Shown here: in pieces, positions 9,253-17,333 of the stretch
Position numbering within the stretch: position 1 is the first letter of the stretch
How the letters are laid out: each line of letters opens with the position of its first letter
Assembly (NCBI RefSeq): GCF_039566955.1
Contig: NZ_CP154796.1
Location: 4,898,001 to 4,962,000, forward strand
Length of the DNA: 64,000 nt
Source: Micromonospora sp. DSM 45708
GTDB taxonomy: Bacteria > Actinomycetota > Actinomycetes > Mycobacteriales > Micromonosporaceae
Direction: 5' to 3'
Position numbers and translations under genes: made by a program
The notes under the pieces: model-generated
Databases searched by the model: none
What the model saw: only the letters and a program-made list of their open reading frames with translations
Told to the model about the DNA's origin: nothing

Positions 9253-10185
9253 TCACCGCGCCGGGTGCGCGGGGGCGAGGGTGCGGGCCAGGCGGTCGAG
9301 CAGGAACACCTCCGTGCCGGCCAGGCCGGTGGAGCAGAACACCGAGATCTGGTCCGCGCGGGTCCGGCCGGGGACCGCGCCGGCCAGCACCGCGCCCAGG
9401 TCACGCAGCCGCCCGGCGTACGGCTCGACGGCGGCGAGCATCGGCGGCGCGTACGCGGCGGCCTGCCCCGGCGAGTCGGTGACCAGCAGGTCGGCGGCGT
9501 CGAGCAGGTCGGTGCCGAACTCGTGCCGGTCGACCTGCTTGAAGCCGACGGTGTTGACGTGTGTGCCGGGGGCCAGGTCGGCGGCGGCCAGCACCGGGAC
9601 GGTGCTGGTGGTGGCCAGCACCACGAGATCGCGGTCACGCACCGCGGCGGCGGCGGAGCCGACGGCCCGCGCCGGCACGCCCATCTCGGCCCGGACCCGG
9701 GCGGCGAACGCCTCCCGCCGGGCCGTCGAGCGGCTGTGCACGGTCACCTCACGCAGCGGCCGGACCGCCGCGGCGGCCCAGACCTGGGTCCACGCCTGCC
9801 GCCCGGAACCCACCACGCCGAGCGTGGCGGCGTCCGGCCGGGCCAGCGCGTCCACCGCCACCCCGCCCAGTCCCCCGGTGCGCCGCGAGCCCAGCTCCTC
9901 GCCGACCGCGATGGCCCGGACCGCGCCGGTGCGCGCGTCGTGCAGCACGACGAGCTGCCCGCTCTCCGGGTGCCCGAACGTGTCGTAGGAGCGGAAGCCG
10001 TACCACTCGCCGGTGAGGTGGCCGGCGGTGAGCACCATCCGGCCGCCGCCGAGCGGCGCGGCGGCCCGGGGCGGGGCGATCAGCCGCCCGGCGTACGCGG
10101 CCAGCAGCGCGTCCCGCATGGCGGCGACGGTGAGCGGGGCGTCCACGGCCGCCGCGACGTCCTCGTCGGAGAAGAGCACGGTCAT
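9253..10185 (-). CDS. Ornithine cyclodeaminase / mu-crystallin family NAD(P)-binding enzyme
   Basis: 310 residues from the ATG at 10185 (MTVLFSDEDVAAAV), a typical family N-terminus; the open frame could begin at 10245. The Rossmann stretch LGVVGSGRQAWTQVWAAAAV lies near residue 125. Members reduce cyclic imines or deaminate ornithine, alanine or related amino acids; the substrate cannot be assigned here. A TTGACG hexamer on the minus strand (10217-10212) lies about 30 bp above the short start, which would suit a nearly leaderless message. The gene is divergent from the guanidine-riboswitch/SMR gene. Confidence 0.8.
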   Translation of the reverse strand: MTVLFSDEDVAAAVDAPLTVAAMRDALLAAYAGRLIAPPRAAAPLGGGRMVLTAGHLTGEWYGFRSYDTFGHPESGQLVVLHDARTGAVRAIAVGEELGSRRTGGLGGVAVDALARPDAATLGVVGSGRQAWTQVWAAAAVRPLREVTVHSRSTARREAFAARVRAEMGVPARAVGSAAAAVRDRDLVVLATTSTVPVLAAADLAPGTHVNTVGFKQVDRHEFGTDLLDAADLLVTDSPGQAAAYAPPMLAAVEPYAGRLRDLGAVLAGAVPGRTRADQISVFCSTGLAGTEVFLLDRLARTLAPAHPAR

Positions 10186-10299
10186 CGGCCCATCGTGCAA
10201 CCTGAAGTTCACGTCAACTCCAGCGATGGTGGGCTTCGTCACCACGCCGCCGGGCCGGTCCGGCCGGTGCTAGCGTCGGTCGTGGCGGTCCCCGGGCCG

Positions 10300-10345
10300 C
10301 CCCGGACGAGTGGTGGGCGTACCCGGTCAGGCACGACGCCCCGCG
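10300..10345 (+). promoter_or_regulatory. Guanidine-III (ykkC-III) riboswitch aptamer
   Basis: The stretch contains CCGGACGAG (10302-10310), then GGGCGTACCCGGTCAGGC (10315-10332), then GACG (10335-10338) followed by CCC. This closely follows the ykkC-III consensus as I remember it (CCGGACGAG, CGTACCCGGTCAGG, GACGG, in this order and spacing). GGGCGT can pair with ACGCCC, and the self-complementary CCGG blocks can form the known pseudoknot. The class binds guanidinium. It lies 54 bp upstream of an SMR gene, the usual regulated gene. The RBS region just before the gene (GAGGTGACCTC) is itself self-complementary, which could serve as the expression platform. Confidence 0.88.
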
Positions 10346-10398
10346 TGAATCGACCGCCGCTCGGCCGACCGCCGGGCCCGCCCGTCAGAGGTGACCTC

Positions 10399-10713
10399 AT
10401 GGCCTGGATCGTGCTGGTGCTCTCCGGACTGCTGGAGACCGCGTGGGTGATCGCCCTGGACCGCAGCGCCGGCTTCACCCGTCCCCTCCCCTCCGCCGCC
10501 TTCGCCGTCACGCTTGTCGGCAGCATGGCCGGCCTGGCGTACGCGCTGCGCGACCTCCCGGTCGGCACCGGCTACGCGGTCTGGGTCGGCATCGGCGCGG
10601 TGGGCACCGCGCTGGTCGGCATGCTCGCGCTCGGCGAGCCGGCCAACCTGCCCCGGATCGCCTGCCTGCTGCTGGTGGTGGCCGGCGTGGTCGGCCTGAA
10701 GGTGTTCCACTGA
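10399..10713 (+). CDS. sugE: Small multidrug resistance family exporter, Gdx/SugE-type guanidinium exporter
   Basis: 104 residues with four transmembrane helices and the conserved membrane-embedded Glu in helix 1 (SGLLETAWVIALD). The second helix region contains the SMR stretch LPVGTGYAVWVGIGAVGTAL. SMR proteins of the SugE/Gdx branch exchange guanidinium for protons as dual-topology dimers. The guanidine-III riboswitch immediately upstream supports this substrate over general drug efflux. A single gene is present, consistent with a dual-topology homodimer. ATG 10399 is preceded by GAGGTGA. Confidence 0.93.
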   Translation: MAWIVLVLSGLLETAWVIALDRSAGFTRPLPSAAFAVTLVGSMAGLAYALRDLPVGTGYAVWVGIGAVGTALVGMLALGEPANLPRIACLLLVVAGVVGLKVFH

Positions 10714-10798
10714 CCGGTGCGCCATCCGGTTTGGACGGCCGGACCGCCGGGGTAGGTGAGCGTCAGCTCACCGAGAAAGATCACCCACGGAGGACACC

Positions 10799-11044
10799 AT
10801 GGCCGACGTTCACGCCACCGCCCGCCCGCGCACCAACGCCGCCCGCATCTGCACCATCATCGCGTTCGTCTTCGCGGTCATCGCGATCTTCTTCCTGCCG
10901 CCGCTGTTCGGCCTGGTCGGCCTGGTGCTCGGCATCGTCGGCGCGGTGCTGGGCGACAAGCCGCTCGGCTGGTACGCCGCCGCCGCCAGCGTCGTCGGCG
11001 CCGTGCTCGGCATGGTGATCGGGTACGCGCTCTACAACTCCTGA
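10799..11044 (+). CDS. Small membrane protein of unknown function (DUF4190-like)
   Basis: 81 residues. A polar Ala/Arg-rich N-terminus (about 16 residues) is followed by two strongly hydrophobic segments (about 18-48 and 57-78) separated by a short GDKPLGW turn, the small double-helix Gly/Val-rich layout seen in DUF4190-like proteins. The ribosome site GGAGG is well placed 6 bp before ATG 10799. It is separated from the upstream SMR gene by 85 bp and ends at a strong hairpin shared with convergent ftsK. Function unknown. Confidence 0.75.
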   Translation: MADVHATARPRTNAARICTIIAFVFAVIAIFFLPPLFGLVGLVLGIVGAVLGDKPLGWYAAAASVVGAVLGMVIGYALYNS

Positions 11045-11055
11045 GCCACCGCGTC

Positions 11056-11089
11056 ACACGGGCCCGTCGGTCGACCGGCGGGCCCGTGT
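11056..11089. terminator. Bidirectional terminator hairpin
   Basis: ACACGGGCCCGTCGGT (11056-11071) pairs with ACCGGCGGGCCCGTGT (11074-11089), with one G-U pair. It lies between the convergent small membrane protein gene and ftsK, close to both stop codons. No U-tract is present, as is common in high-GC actinomycetes. Confidence 0.8.
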
Positions 11090-11100
11090 CGCGTGTCCGG

Positions 11101-13560
11101 TCAGTCCTCGCCGCCGCGCAGGCCGGCCAGAACCTCCTCCAGCTCGTCCGGCTTGACCAGCACGTCGCGCGCCTTGGAGCCCTCGGACGGGCCGACCACG
11201 CCCCGGGTCTCCATCAGGTCCATCAGCCGGCCCGCCTTGGCGAAGCCGACCCGCAGCTTGCGCTGGAGCATCGAGGTCGAGCCGAACTGCGAGGTGACCA
11301 CCAGCTCGACCGCCTGCACCAGCAGGTCCAGGTCGTCGCCGATGTCCTCGTCGATCTTCTTCTTGTTGTCCTGCGCCGGGGCGAGCACGTCCGAGCGGAA
11401 CTCCGGCTCGCGCTGGTCCTTGCAGAACTTCACCACGTCGGCGATCTCGCGCTCGGTCACCCAGGCGCCCTGGATGCGCACCGGCTTCGACGCGCCCATC
11501 GGCAGGAACAGGCCGTCACCGCGGCCGAGCAGCTTCTCCGCGCCGGGCTGGTCGAGGATGACCCGGGAGTCGGCGAGCGACGAGGTGGCGAACGCCAGCC
11601 GGGACGGCACGTTCGCCTTGATCAGGCCGGTGACCACGTCCACCGAGGGGCGCTGGGTGGCCAGCACCAGGTGGATGCCGGCGGCGCGGGCCAACTGGGT
11701 GATCCGGACGACGGAGTCCTCCACGTCGCGCGGCGCGACCATCATCAGGTCGGCCAACTCGTCCACGATCACCAGCAGGTACGGGTAGGGCCGGATCTCC
11801 CGCTCACTGCCGGGCGGGGCCGTGATCTCGCCGTTGCGCACCTTGCGGTTGAAGTCGTCGATGTGCCGGACCCCGTTGGCGGCGAGGTCGTCGTAGCGCA
11901 TGTCCATCTCGCGGACGACCCACTCCAGCGAGTCGGCCGCCTTCTTCGGGTTGGTCACGATCGGGGTGACCAGGTGCGGGATGCCCTCGTAGCCGGTCAT
12001 CTCGACGCGCTTCGGGTCGATCAGCAGCAGCCGCACCTCGTCCGGCGTGGCCCGGGTGAGGACGGACACCAGCAGCGAGTTCAGGCAGGACGACTTGCCC
12101 GCGCCGGTCGCGCCGGCGATCAGGATGTGCGGCATCTTCGCGAGGTTGGCCACCACGTAGCCGCCCTCGATGTCCTTGCCGAGCGCCACCACCATCGGGT
12201 GGTGGTCGCTGGTCGCGGCGCGCGAACGCAGCACGTCGCCGAGCGACACGTTCTCCGGGTCGGTGTTCGGGATCTCCACGCCGACCGCGCTCTTGCCCGG
12301 GATCGGGCTGAGGATCCGCACGTCCGGCGACTTCACCGCGTACGCGATGTTGCGGGAGAGCTGGGTGATCCGCTCGACCTTGACGCCCGGCCCCAGCTCG
12401 ACCTCGTAGCGGGTGACGGTCGGGCCCCGGGTGAAACCGGTGACCTCGGCGTCCACACCGAACTGGTCGAACACGCCGGTCAGCGCCGCGATCACCTCGT
12501 CGTTGGCCTTGCTCCGGGTCTTCGGCGCGGCCCCGGCGCCGAGCATGTTGGCCGGCGGCAGCGTGTAGTCGCCGGACAGCCCGGTGAGCGCGAGCTGCTC
12601 GGCGCGGGTGGGCAGCGGCGAGTGCTCCGGCGGCTCGGCCGGCTTGCGGTTCGCCGGCACCTTGGGCATCTTGCGCGGCAGCACGATGGTTTCCTGGAGG
12701 TCCACGCCGGCCAGCTCGTCGTCCGGGTCCAGCGGGTCCAGCGGCGGCGGGAGCCGCTTCGCCGGCCGCTTGCGCGCCGGCTTCGGTGGCGCGGCGACCT
12801 CGACCGGTTCCTCCACCTCGACGTCGTCGGTCGGAATCAGGCCGGCGCGCAGCCCGAGCCGCTCCGGGATCTTGTTGATCGGCGTCGCGGTCACCACCAG
12901 CAGGCCGAACACCAGCAGCAGGAGCAGCAACGGCATGGCCACCCAGGCGGTCACCGCCGACTTCAGCAGGTCACCCAGGCCGGCGCCGATCAGGCCACCC
13001 GCGTAGTCCCGCTGCACCTCGTCGACCGGGTTCTGCCCGATGTGCAGCATCGCGGCGGTGGCCAGCAGCATCGAACCCCAGCCGACCAGGCCGCGACCAC
13101 GGTGCTCCGGGTCCACCGGCGTGCGCATCAACCGCCACGCGCCGATCATCAACAGCACCGGCAGCACGATGGAGATCGCGCCGAAGAAGAGGCGCACCGT
13201 GTCGGCCAGATGCCGGCCGACCGGCCCCGCGCCGCCGCCCCAGATGCCCACCGCGGCGAGGATGGCCAGCCCGAAGAGGAGCAGGCCGGCGCCGTCGCGG
13301 CGGTGCTCCGGGTCCAGCTCCCGGGTGGACGCGGCCTGCCGGCCGGCGGCCCGGAACGCCCAACCGACCGAGTGCGCCAGCCCCATCCACAGTGCGTTGA
13401 CCGCGCCGCCGACGAACGCGGCCGGGCTCGGCCCGCGGGTCGGCCGCCGCCGGACCGGCTTGCGCGCCGCCTTCTTCGCCGGTTGACGGGCACGGTTGTT
13501 CGTGGTTCCGCGCGGCGACGCGCCGCGCCGCCGGCTCGCCTGAGAGGTACGGCCCGCCAT
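11101..13560 (-). CDS. ftsK: DNA translocase FtsK/SpoIIIE
   Basis: 819 residues from ATG 13560 (MAGRTSQASRRRG); the frame runs open for 61 more codons without support. A very basic N-terminus is followed by four or more membrane helices (about 65-240), an acidic/proline-rich linker, and the FtsK motor with Walker A GATGAGKSS near residue 483, LLIDPKRVEM, and the Walker B-type stretch LLVIVDELADLMM. The C-terminal 65 residues form the winged-helix gamma domain that reads KOPS sites (TSMLQRKLRVGFAKAGRLMD). It pumps chromosome DNA during septation or sporulation. Confidence 0.95.
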   Translation of the reverse strand: MAGRTSQASRRRGASPRGTTNNRARQPAKKAARKPVRRRPTRGPSPAAFVGGAVNALWMGLAHSVGWAFRAAGRQAASTRELDPEHRRDGAGLLLFGLAILAAVGIWGGGAGPVGRHLADTVRLFFGAISIVLPVLLMIGAWRLMRTPVDPEHRGRGLVGWGSMLLATAAMLHIGQNPVDEVQRDYAGGLIGAGLGDLLKSAVTAWVAMPLLLLLLVFGLLVVTATPINKIPERLGLRAGLIPTDDVEVEEPVEVAAPPKPARKRPAKRLPPPLDPLDPDDELAGVDLQETIVLPRKMPKVPANRKPAEPPEHSPLPTRAEQLALTGLSGDYTLPPANMLGAGAAPKTRSKANDEVIAALTGVFDQFGVDAEVTGFTRGPTVTRYEVELGPGVKVERITQLSRNIAYAVKSPDVRILSPIPGKSAVGVEIPNTDPENVSLGDVLRSRAATSDHHPMVVALGKDIEGGYVVANLAKMPHILIAGATGAGKSSCLNSLLVSVLTRATPDEVRLLLIDPKRVEMTGYEGIPHLVTPIVTNPKKAADSLEWVVREMDMRYDDLAANGVRHIDDFNRKVRNGEITAPPGSEREIRPYPYLLVIVDELADLMMVAPRDVEDSVVRITQLARAAGIHLVLATQRPSVDVVTGLIKANVPSRLAFATSSLADSRVILDQPGAEKLLGRGDGLFLPMGASKPVRIQGAWVTEREIADVVKFCKDQREPEFRSDVLAPAQDNKKKIDEDIGDDLDLLVQAVELVVTSQFGSTSMLQRKLRVGFAKAGRLMDLMETRGVVGPSEGSKARDVLVKPDELEEVLAGLRGGED

Positions 13561-13673
13561 AGAGTCACGGTAACGGCGGTAACCGGCGGAACGCCGCTTT
13601 TCCGGGTCGTGTGCGCGTGTCGCAGCGCGGACCGGACCGTCGTTTGTGTTATTCGCCTCAGAAGGGATGCCCG

Positions 13674-14153
13674 ATGGCGTCGCCGGAGATCGAGGACGGT
13701 CCGGACGGTCCCCTGACCGGACACCCGCAGGCACTGCGACCACTGACCGTCGAGCTGGTCGCCGCCGTGCTGGCCCACCGGGGGTACGCGGTGGCCGAGG
13801 AACCCGACGGCGCGCTGGTCGGTCGCTGGGAACGGAGCCTGATCTGGTTCCACCGCCGGGGCGAGGCCGGCGAGCTGCTCCAGGTCCGCACCGTCGCCGC
13901 GCACCGGTTCGGCATCGAGCGGGTGCCCGGCCTGCACGCGTTCTGCAACACGTGGAACCACGACCGGCTCTGGCCCAAGGCGTACGTGCACGTCGACGAC
14001 GACGGCGTCGCCCAGGTCTGCGGCGAGGTCACCACCGACCTGGAGCGCGGCGTCACCCCGCACCAGCTCGACCGGCTGATCGACTGCGGCGTCACCACCG
14101 GCTGCCAGCTCGCCGCCGCCGTCGCCGACCTGCCCGGCGGGACGGTCCGGTGA
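13674..14153 (+). CDS. YbjN-domain protein (sensory transduction regulator-like)
   Basis: 159 residues. ATG 13674 is chosen for the GAAGGG ribosome site at 13661-13666. Residues 20-150 form a YbjN-type domain resembling type III secretion chaperone folds; marks shared with the next gene are EPDGALVGRW, HAFCNTWNHDRLWPKAYVH and GEVTTDLERGVTPHQL. The stop is overlapped by the GTG of the next gene (GTGA at 14150-14153), so the two are translationally coupled. YbjN proteins are stress-related or chaperone-like, but the biochemical role is unknown. Confidence 0.82.
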   Translation: MASPEIEDGPDGPLTGHPQALRPLTVELVAAVLAHRGYAVAEEPDGALVGRWERSLIWFHRRGEAGELLQVRTVAAHRFGIERVPGLHAFCNTWNHDRLWPKAYVHVDDDGVAQVCGEVTTDLERGVTPHQLDRLIDCGVTTGCQLAAAVADLPGGTVR

Positions 14154-15769
14154 CCACGGCCCGCGACCGGGCGCTGGCCGCCGCGCTCGCCGACGCCCGG
14201 GACCGGCCCGACGACGAGGAACGCTGCGCCGAACTGGACCGGATCGCGGCCCGCGCCGACGCCACCGACGACCCGCGTACCGCCCTGTCGGCGCGGTTCG
14301 CGCTAATCGAGGCGTACCTGCACCGGGGCGAACGGTGGCGGACCGTGGAGCCGGTACGCCGCTTGCGGGCCACGCTGGCGCGGCATCCGGGGCTGCTCGA
14401 CGCCCACCCCGACGAGCTGACCCGGCTGCGCCGGCACCAGCGGCAGGCGGTGGAGGCGGCGTTCGGCACGCCCCGGGTCGGGCTGGACCAGATCCGGTCA
14501 CTGACCGACACGCTCGCCGACGAGCTGGGCCCGGACGCCGCGCCGGTCGCCGAGCTGCGCTGCCGACTCGCCGACCACCTCGGCGACGAGCCGGCCGCGC
14601 GGCGCGCGTACGAGCGGTGGACGGCCGGGGACGCGGCGGACCCGGTGGGCGGCTGCGCCGGCTGCGCCCCGGCCCGGCGGGCCGAGCTGCTGACCGGCTG
14701 GGGTGAGCCGGAGGCGGCACTGGCGGCACTGGGCCAGCACGGCCAGCACCACGGCGAGCGCGATGCGGCGGACGGCACGCCGGACTGCACCGACCAGCCC
14801 GAACGGTCGCTCGCGGCGGGGCTGCTGCCGTGGCTGCGTACCGGCGCGGTGGTCCGGGCGGCGCGGGCGCACGTCCGCGCGTACCGCCGGCACCGTCGGG
14901 AGCGGGCCGCGTTCCCGCTGCTCGCCACGCACCTGCGGTTCTGCGCGCTGGGCGGCTACCCGCACCGTGGCCTGGAGGTGCTGACCGAGCAGTTGCCCCG
15001 GCTGGACCGGCCGGCCGACGACCTGTCCGCGATGGAGTTCGCCGCGGCCGGCGCGCTGCTCTGCGGGCTGGCCGCGGAGGCCGGTCTCGGCGGGCGACGG
15101 ATCCACCGCCCCGGGCACGGGTCCCGCCCGGCGGCCGAAGTGGACGTGGCCACGCTCGGCGCGCAGCTCCAGGCGCTGGCCACCGCGTTGGCCGGCAGTT
15201 TCGACGCCCGCAACGGCACCGGGCACCAGTCCGGCCGGATCGCCTCCTGGCTGGCCGAACGGCCGCTCGCCGGGCCGGTGTCGCTGGCGGCGGAGAGCGA
15301 GTTCGACGACGAACCGGACGCCGACCCGGCCGACCCGGCCCCGCCGGGCCCGGAGGAACCGGCACCGCTGGACGCCGCGCTGCTCACCGCCGCCCTGGCG
15401 GCGCGCGGCGAGGCGTACACGGCGGAGCCGGACGGCACGCTCGTCGGCCGGTGGGGCGAGGCGACGATCCAGTTCCGGGTGCTCGGCGAGGTGCTGCACG
15501 CCCGGGTGGTGGCGGCACGCACGCTGCCGGCCGACCGACGCGCCGAGGCGTACGCGTTCTGCAACGCCTGGAACCACGACCGCCTGCTGCCCGCCGCCTA
15601 CGTGCACGAGCCCGGCGACGGGACGCTGGTGCTGGCCGCCGGCGTCACCACGGACCTGTCCTGCGGCGTCGCCCCGACCCAACTGGCCGTGCTGGTGGCC
15701 GCCGCCGTCCGCACCGGCACCGCGTACGCCGACGCGGTCGCCGCCCTGCGAGCAACGCCCAACGGTTGA
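14150..15769 (+). CDS. Large protein with helical (TPR-like) N-terminus and C-terminal YbjN domain
   Basis: 539 residues starting at the GTG of the GTGA overlap with the preceding gene. Residues 1-370 are Ala/Arg/Leu-rich helical sequence reminiscent of tetratricopeptide arrays, with a CAGC pair near residue 168. An acidic, proline-rich linker (about 383-405) leads to a second YbjN domain, where TAEPDGTLVGRWGE, YAFCNAWNHDRLLPAAYVH and GVTTDLSCGVAPTQL parallel the first gene. The pair looks like duplication of the YbjN domain followed by fusion to a scaffold. Function unknown. Confidence 0.8.
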   Translation: MTTARDRALAAALADARDRPDDEERCAELDRIAARADATDDPRTALSARFALIEAYLHRGERWRTVEPVRRLRATLARHPGLLDAHPDELTRLRRHQRQAVEAAFGTPRVGLDQIRSLTDTLADELGPDAAPVAELRCRLADHLGDEPAARRAYERWTAGDAADPVGGCAGCAPARRAELLTGWGEPEAALAALGQHGQHHGERDAADGTPDCTDQPERSLAAGLLPWLRTGAVVRAARAHVRAYRRHRRERAAFPLLATHLRFCALGGYPHRGLEVLTEQLPRLDRPADDLSAMEFAAAGALLCGLAAEAGLGGRRIHRPGHGSRPAAEVDVATLGAQLQALATALAGSFDARNGTGHQSGRIASWLAERPLAGPVSLAAESEFDDEPDADPADPAPPGPEEPAPLDAALLTAALAARGEAYTAEPDGTLVGRWGEATIQFRVLGEVLHARVVAARTLPADRRAEAYAFCNAWNHDRLLPAAYVHEPGDGTLVLAAGVTTDLSCGVAPTQLAVLVAAAVRTGTAYADAVAALRATPNG

Positions 15770-15945
15770 GGGGTGCCGGACATCGTCCACGCGGTGTGTC
15801 GACACGGTCGTGTGACGCATCGCGGTGGGCGGGTCACGCGATCGGGTGGATGTTCCGATCACCCGTGTCCGGTCCGGCCACCCGGTCGATAGGCAGTGCG
15901 GACGGAACGGCACCGTCCGCTTCGACCTGCACGGAGGAATGACAG
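15770..15945 (+). promoter_or_regulatory. Probable promoter/leader region of the lasso-like cassette with three dyads
   Basis: The 176-bp gap holds the palindrome GTGTCGACAC (15796-15805), a dyad GATCGG/CCGATC (15840-15860), and a hairpin GCGGACGG/CCGTCCGC (15898-15905 with 15913-15920) ending just before the ribosome site ACGGAGGA (15931-15938). No convincing -35/-10 pair was seen. These dyads could be operator or leader structures; this is inference from symmetry only. Confidence 0.4.
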
Positions 15946-16110
15946 ATGACACCGCAGACACCGCAGACAACGCCGACGAACGAGCAGCAGGTGGTCGTCG
16001 AGGGCTACCGGCCACCACGGCTGACCCGGCTCGGCACCCTGGCCGACCTGACCCGGGGTGGCGAGCTTCCCGTCGGTGACGGGCAGGGCGGCAGCGGCGC
16101 GTCCATCTGA
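15946..16110 (+). CDS. Lasso-type RiPP precursor peptide (leader peptide-containing)
   Basis: 54 residues, too short for routine gene calling but preceded by a good ribosome site (GGAGGA, 7 bp before ATG 15946). Residues 21-36 are YRPPRLTRLGTLADLT, an exact fit to the lasso leader motif YxxPxLxxxGxxxxxT that binds the RRE protein. With Thr36 at position -2 of the cleavage site, as in known lasso precursors, the core would be G38-I54 (GGELPVGDGQGGSGASI). Gly1 and Asp8 of this core allow the canonical 8-residue macrolactam ring. The tail is unusually Gly/Ser-rich and lacks bulky plug residues. An asparagine-synthetase-like gene follows 41 bp later. Leader assignment is strong; that a threaded lasso forms is inference. 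Confidence 0.85.
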   Translation: MTPQTPQTTPTNEQQVVVEGYRPPRLTRLGTLADLTRGGELPVGDGQGGSGASI

Positions 16111-16151
16111 GGACCGGGCGGGCCGTCGCGACACGCTCACCAGGAGCCGAC

Positions 16152-17333
16152 ATGACCGAGTCGACAGTCGACACCCGGGTGTCCGCGCCCTGGCCGTCAC
16201 CGTACGAGCTGGCCACCGGGTTGGTGTCCGGCGTCGAGCCGGCGGACCGGACCGGTCCGCCGGCTCCGGTCGTCGCGTCCCCGCTGGCGGCGCTGGAGGC
16301 GGCGGTGCTGCCGGCGGTCCGCCGCGCGCCGTGCCTGGTCAGCTTCTCCGGTGGCCTCGACTCGTCGGTGGTGCTGGCCGTGGCCGCCCGGGTGGCCGCC
16401 CGGCACGGCCTGCCGGCGCCGGTGCCGGTGACCTGGCGGTTCACCGGCGCACCGGCGGCCGACGAGTCGAGCTGGCAGGACCACGTGATCGACGAGCTGC
16501 GGCTGCGGGACCGCTGGCAGATCCTGCGCGCGGACGACGACCTGGATCTGGTCGGCCCGGTGGCCCGACGGTTCCTGCACCGCTACGGCGTGTGCCATCC
16601 GCTGAACACCCACCTGCACCTGCCGATCGTCGAGCTGGCGGCCGGCGGGTCGATGCTGACCGGCGGCGGCGGCGACCAGATCCTCGCCGGTTGGCGACCG
16701 CCGCTGCCGCCCTCGCCGTACCGGCGGTTGCGCCACCGGGCGTCCCGGGTGCGGGCCCGACTGCGCCGGGGGCCCACCGGCGTCGACCGGTTCCCCTGGT
16801 TGCGGCCGGCGGCGGCACAGGAGGTGCTGCGCCGGCACCGGGCCGAGCGGCGGGCCGAGCCGACCCGGCTGGACCGGCGGATCGCCTGGCACCTGCGCCG
16901 CCGTGACCTGCGGCTCACCGTGGCCTCGTTCGACCGGATGGGCGCGGACCACGGCGTGCTGGTCCGGCATCCGTTCCTCGATCCGGGGTTCGTGGCGGCG
17001 CTCGCCGCTACCGCCGGTCACCGCCGTGGCGTGGCCCGCCGCGACCTGCTCGCCGAGGTGGCCGCCGGCCACCTGCCGCCACTGCTGTTCCGGCGGCAGG
17101 GCAAGGCGCACTTCCTGGACGTGTTCCTGCGCACGCCGACGCGTGAGTTCGTGCGGAGCTGGGACGGTGGCGGCGTGGACGGGTCGGTGGTCGATCCGGC
17201 CGCGCTGCGCGGCGTCTGGAGCCGGTGGCCGATTCCGGAGTGCACCGCCGGACTGGTGCAGCACCTGTGGTTGCGGCAGCATCCACCGACGCCCCGCGAC
17301 GCCGCGCCGCAGGGGTTGGCCGGCGACCGCTGA
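16152..17333 (+). CDS. Asparagine synthetase-like protein, lasso macrolactam cyclase candidate
   Basis: 393 residues; ATG 16152 follows a CAGGAG ribosome site. The ATP-pyrophosphatase motif SGGLDSS is at residues 66-72 and a second nucleotide-binding loop GGGGDQILAGW at about 171-181, as in the synthetase half of AsnB. Only about 60 residues precede the PP-loop, so the glutaminase (or pseudo-glutaminase) domain usual in AsnB and in lasso cyclases such as McjC is missing. In lasso pathways this enzyme adenylates the ring Asp/Glu and closes it on the Gly1 amine. Linkage to the leader-peptide gene supports that role. The stop (TGA 17331-17333) touches the stop of the convergent kinase-like gene. 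Confidence 0.82.
   Translation: MTESTVDTRVSAPWPSPYELATGLVSGVEPADRTGPPAPVVASPLAALEAAVLPAVRRAPCLVSFSGGLDSSVVLAVAARVAARHGLPAPVPVTWRFTGAPAADESSWQDHVIDELRLRDRWQILRADDDLDLVGPVARRFLHRYGVCHPLNTHLHLPIVELAAGGSMLTGGGGDQILAGWRPPLPPSPYRRLRHRASRVRARLRRGPTGVDRFPWLRPAAAQEVLRRHRAERRAEPTRLDRRIAWHLRRRDLRLTVASFDRMGADHGVLVRHPFLDPGFVAALAATAGHRRGVARRDLLAEVAAGHLPPLLFRRQGKAHFLDVFLRTPTREFVRSWDGGGVDGSVVDPAALRGVWSRWPIPECTAGLVQHLWLRQHPPTPRDAAPQGLAGDR

Noticed and set aside
9208..10245. Longer starts for rimO (9207) and for the ornithine-cyclodeaminase-like gene (10245)
   Set aside because: The first would begin inside a dispersed repeat and the second would cross a likely promoter; shorter starts give the usual family N-termini.
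15825..16079. Alternative frame using ATG 15939 just before the leader-peptide gene
   Set aside because: It reads Asp/Arg/Gly-rich sequence with no motif, and its ATG is too close to the GGAGGA site, while ATG 15946 gives the exact lasso leader motif with proper spacing.
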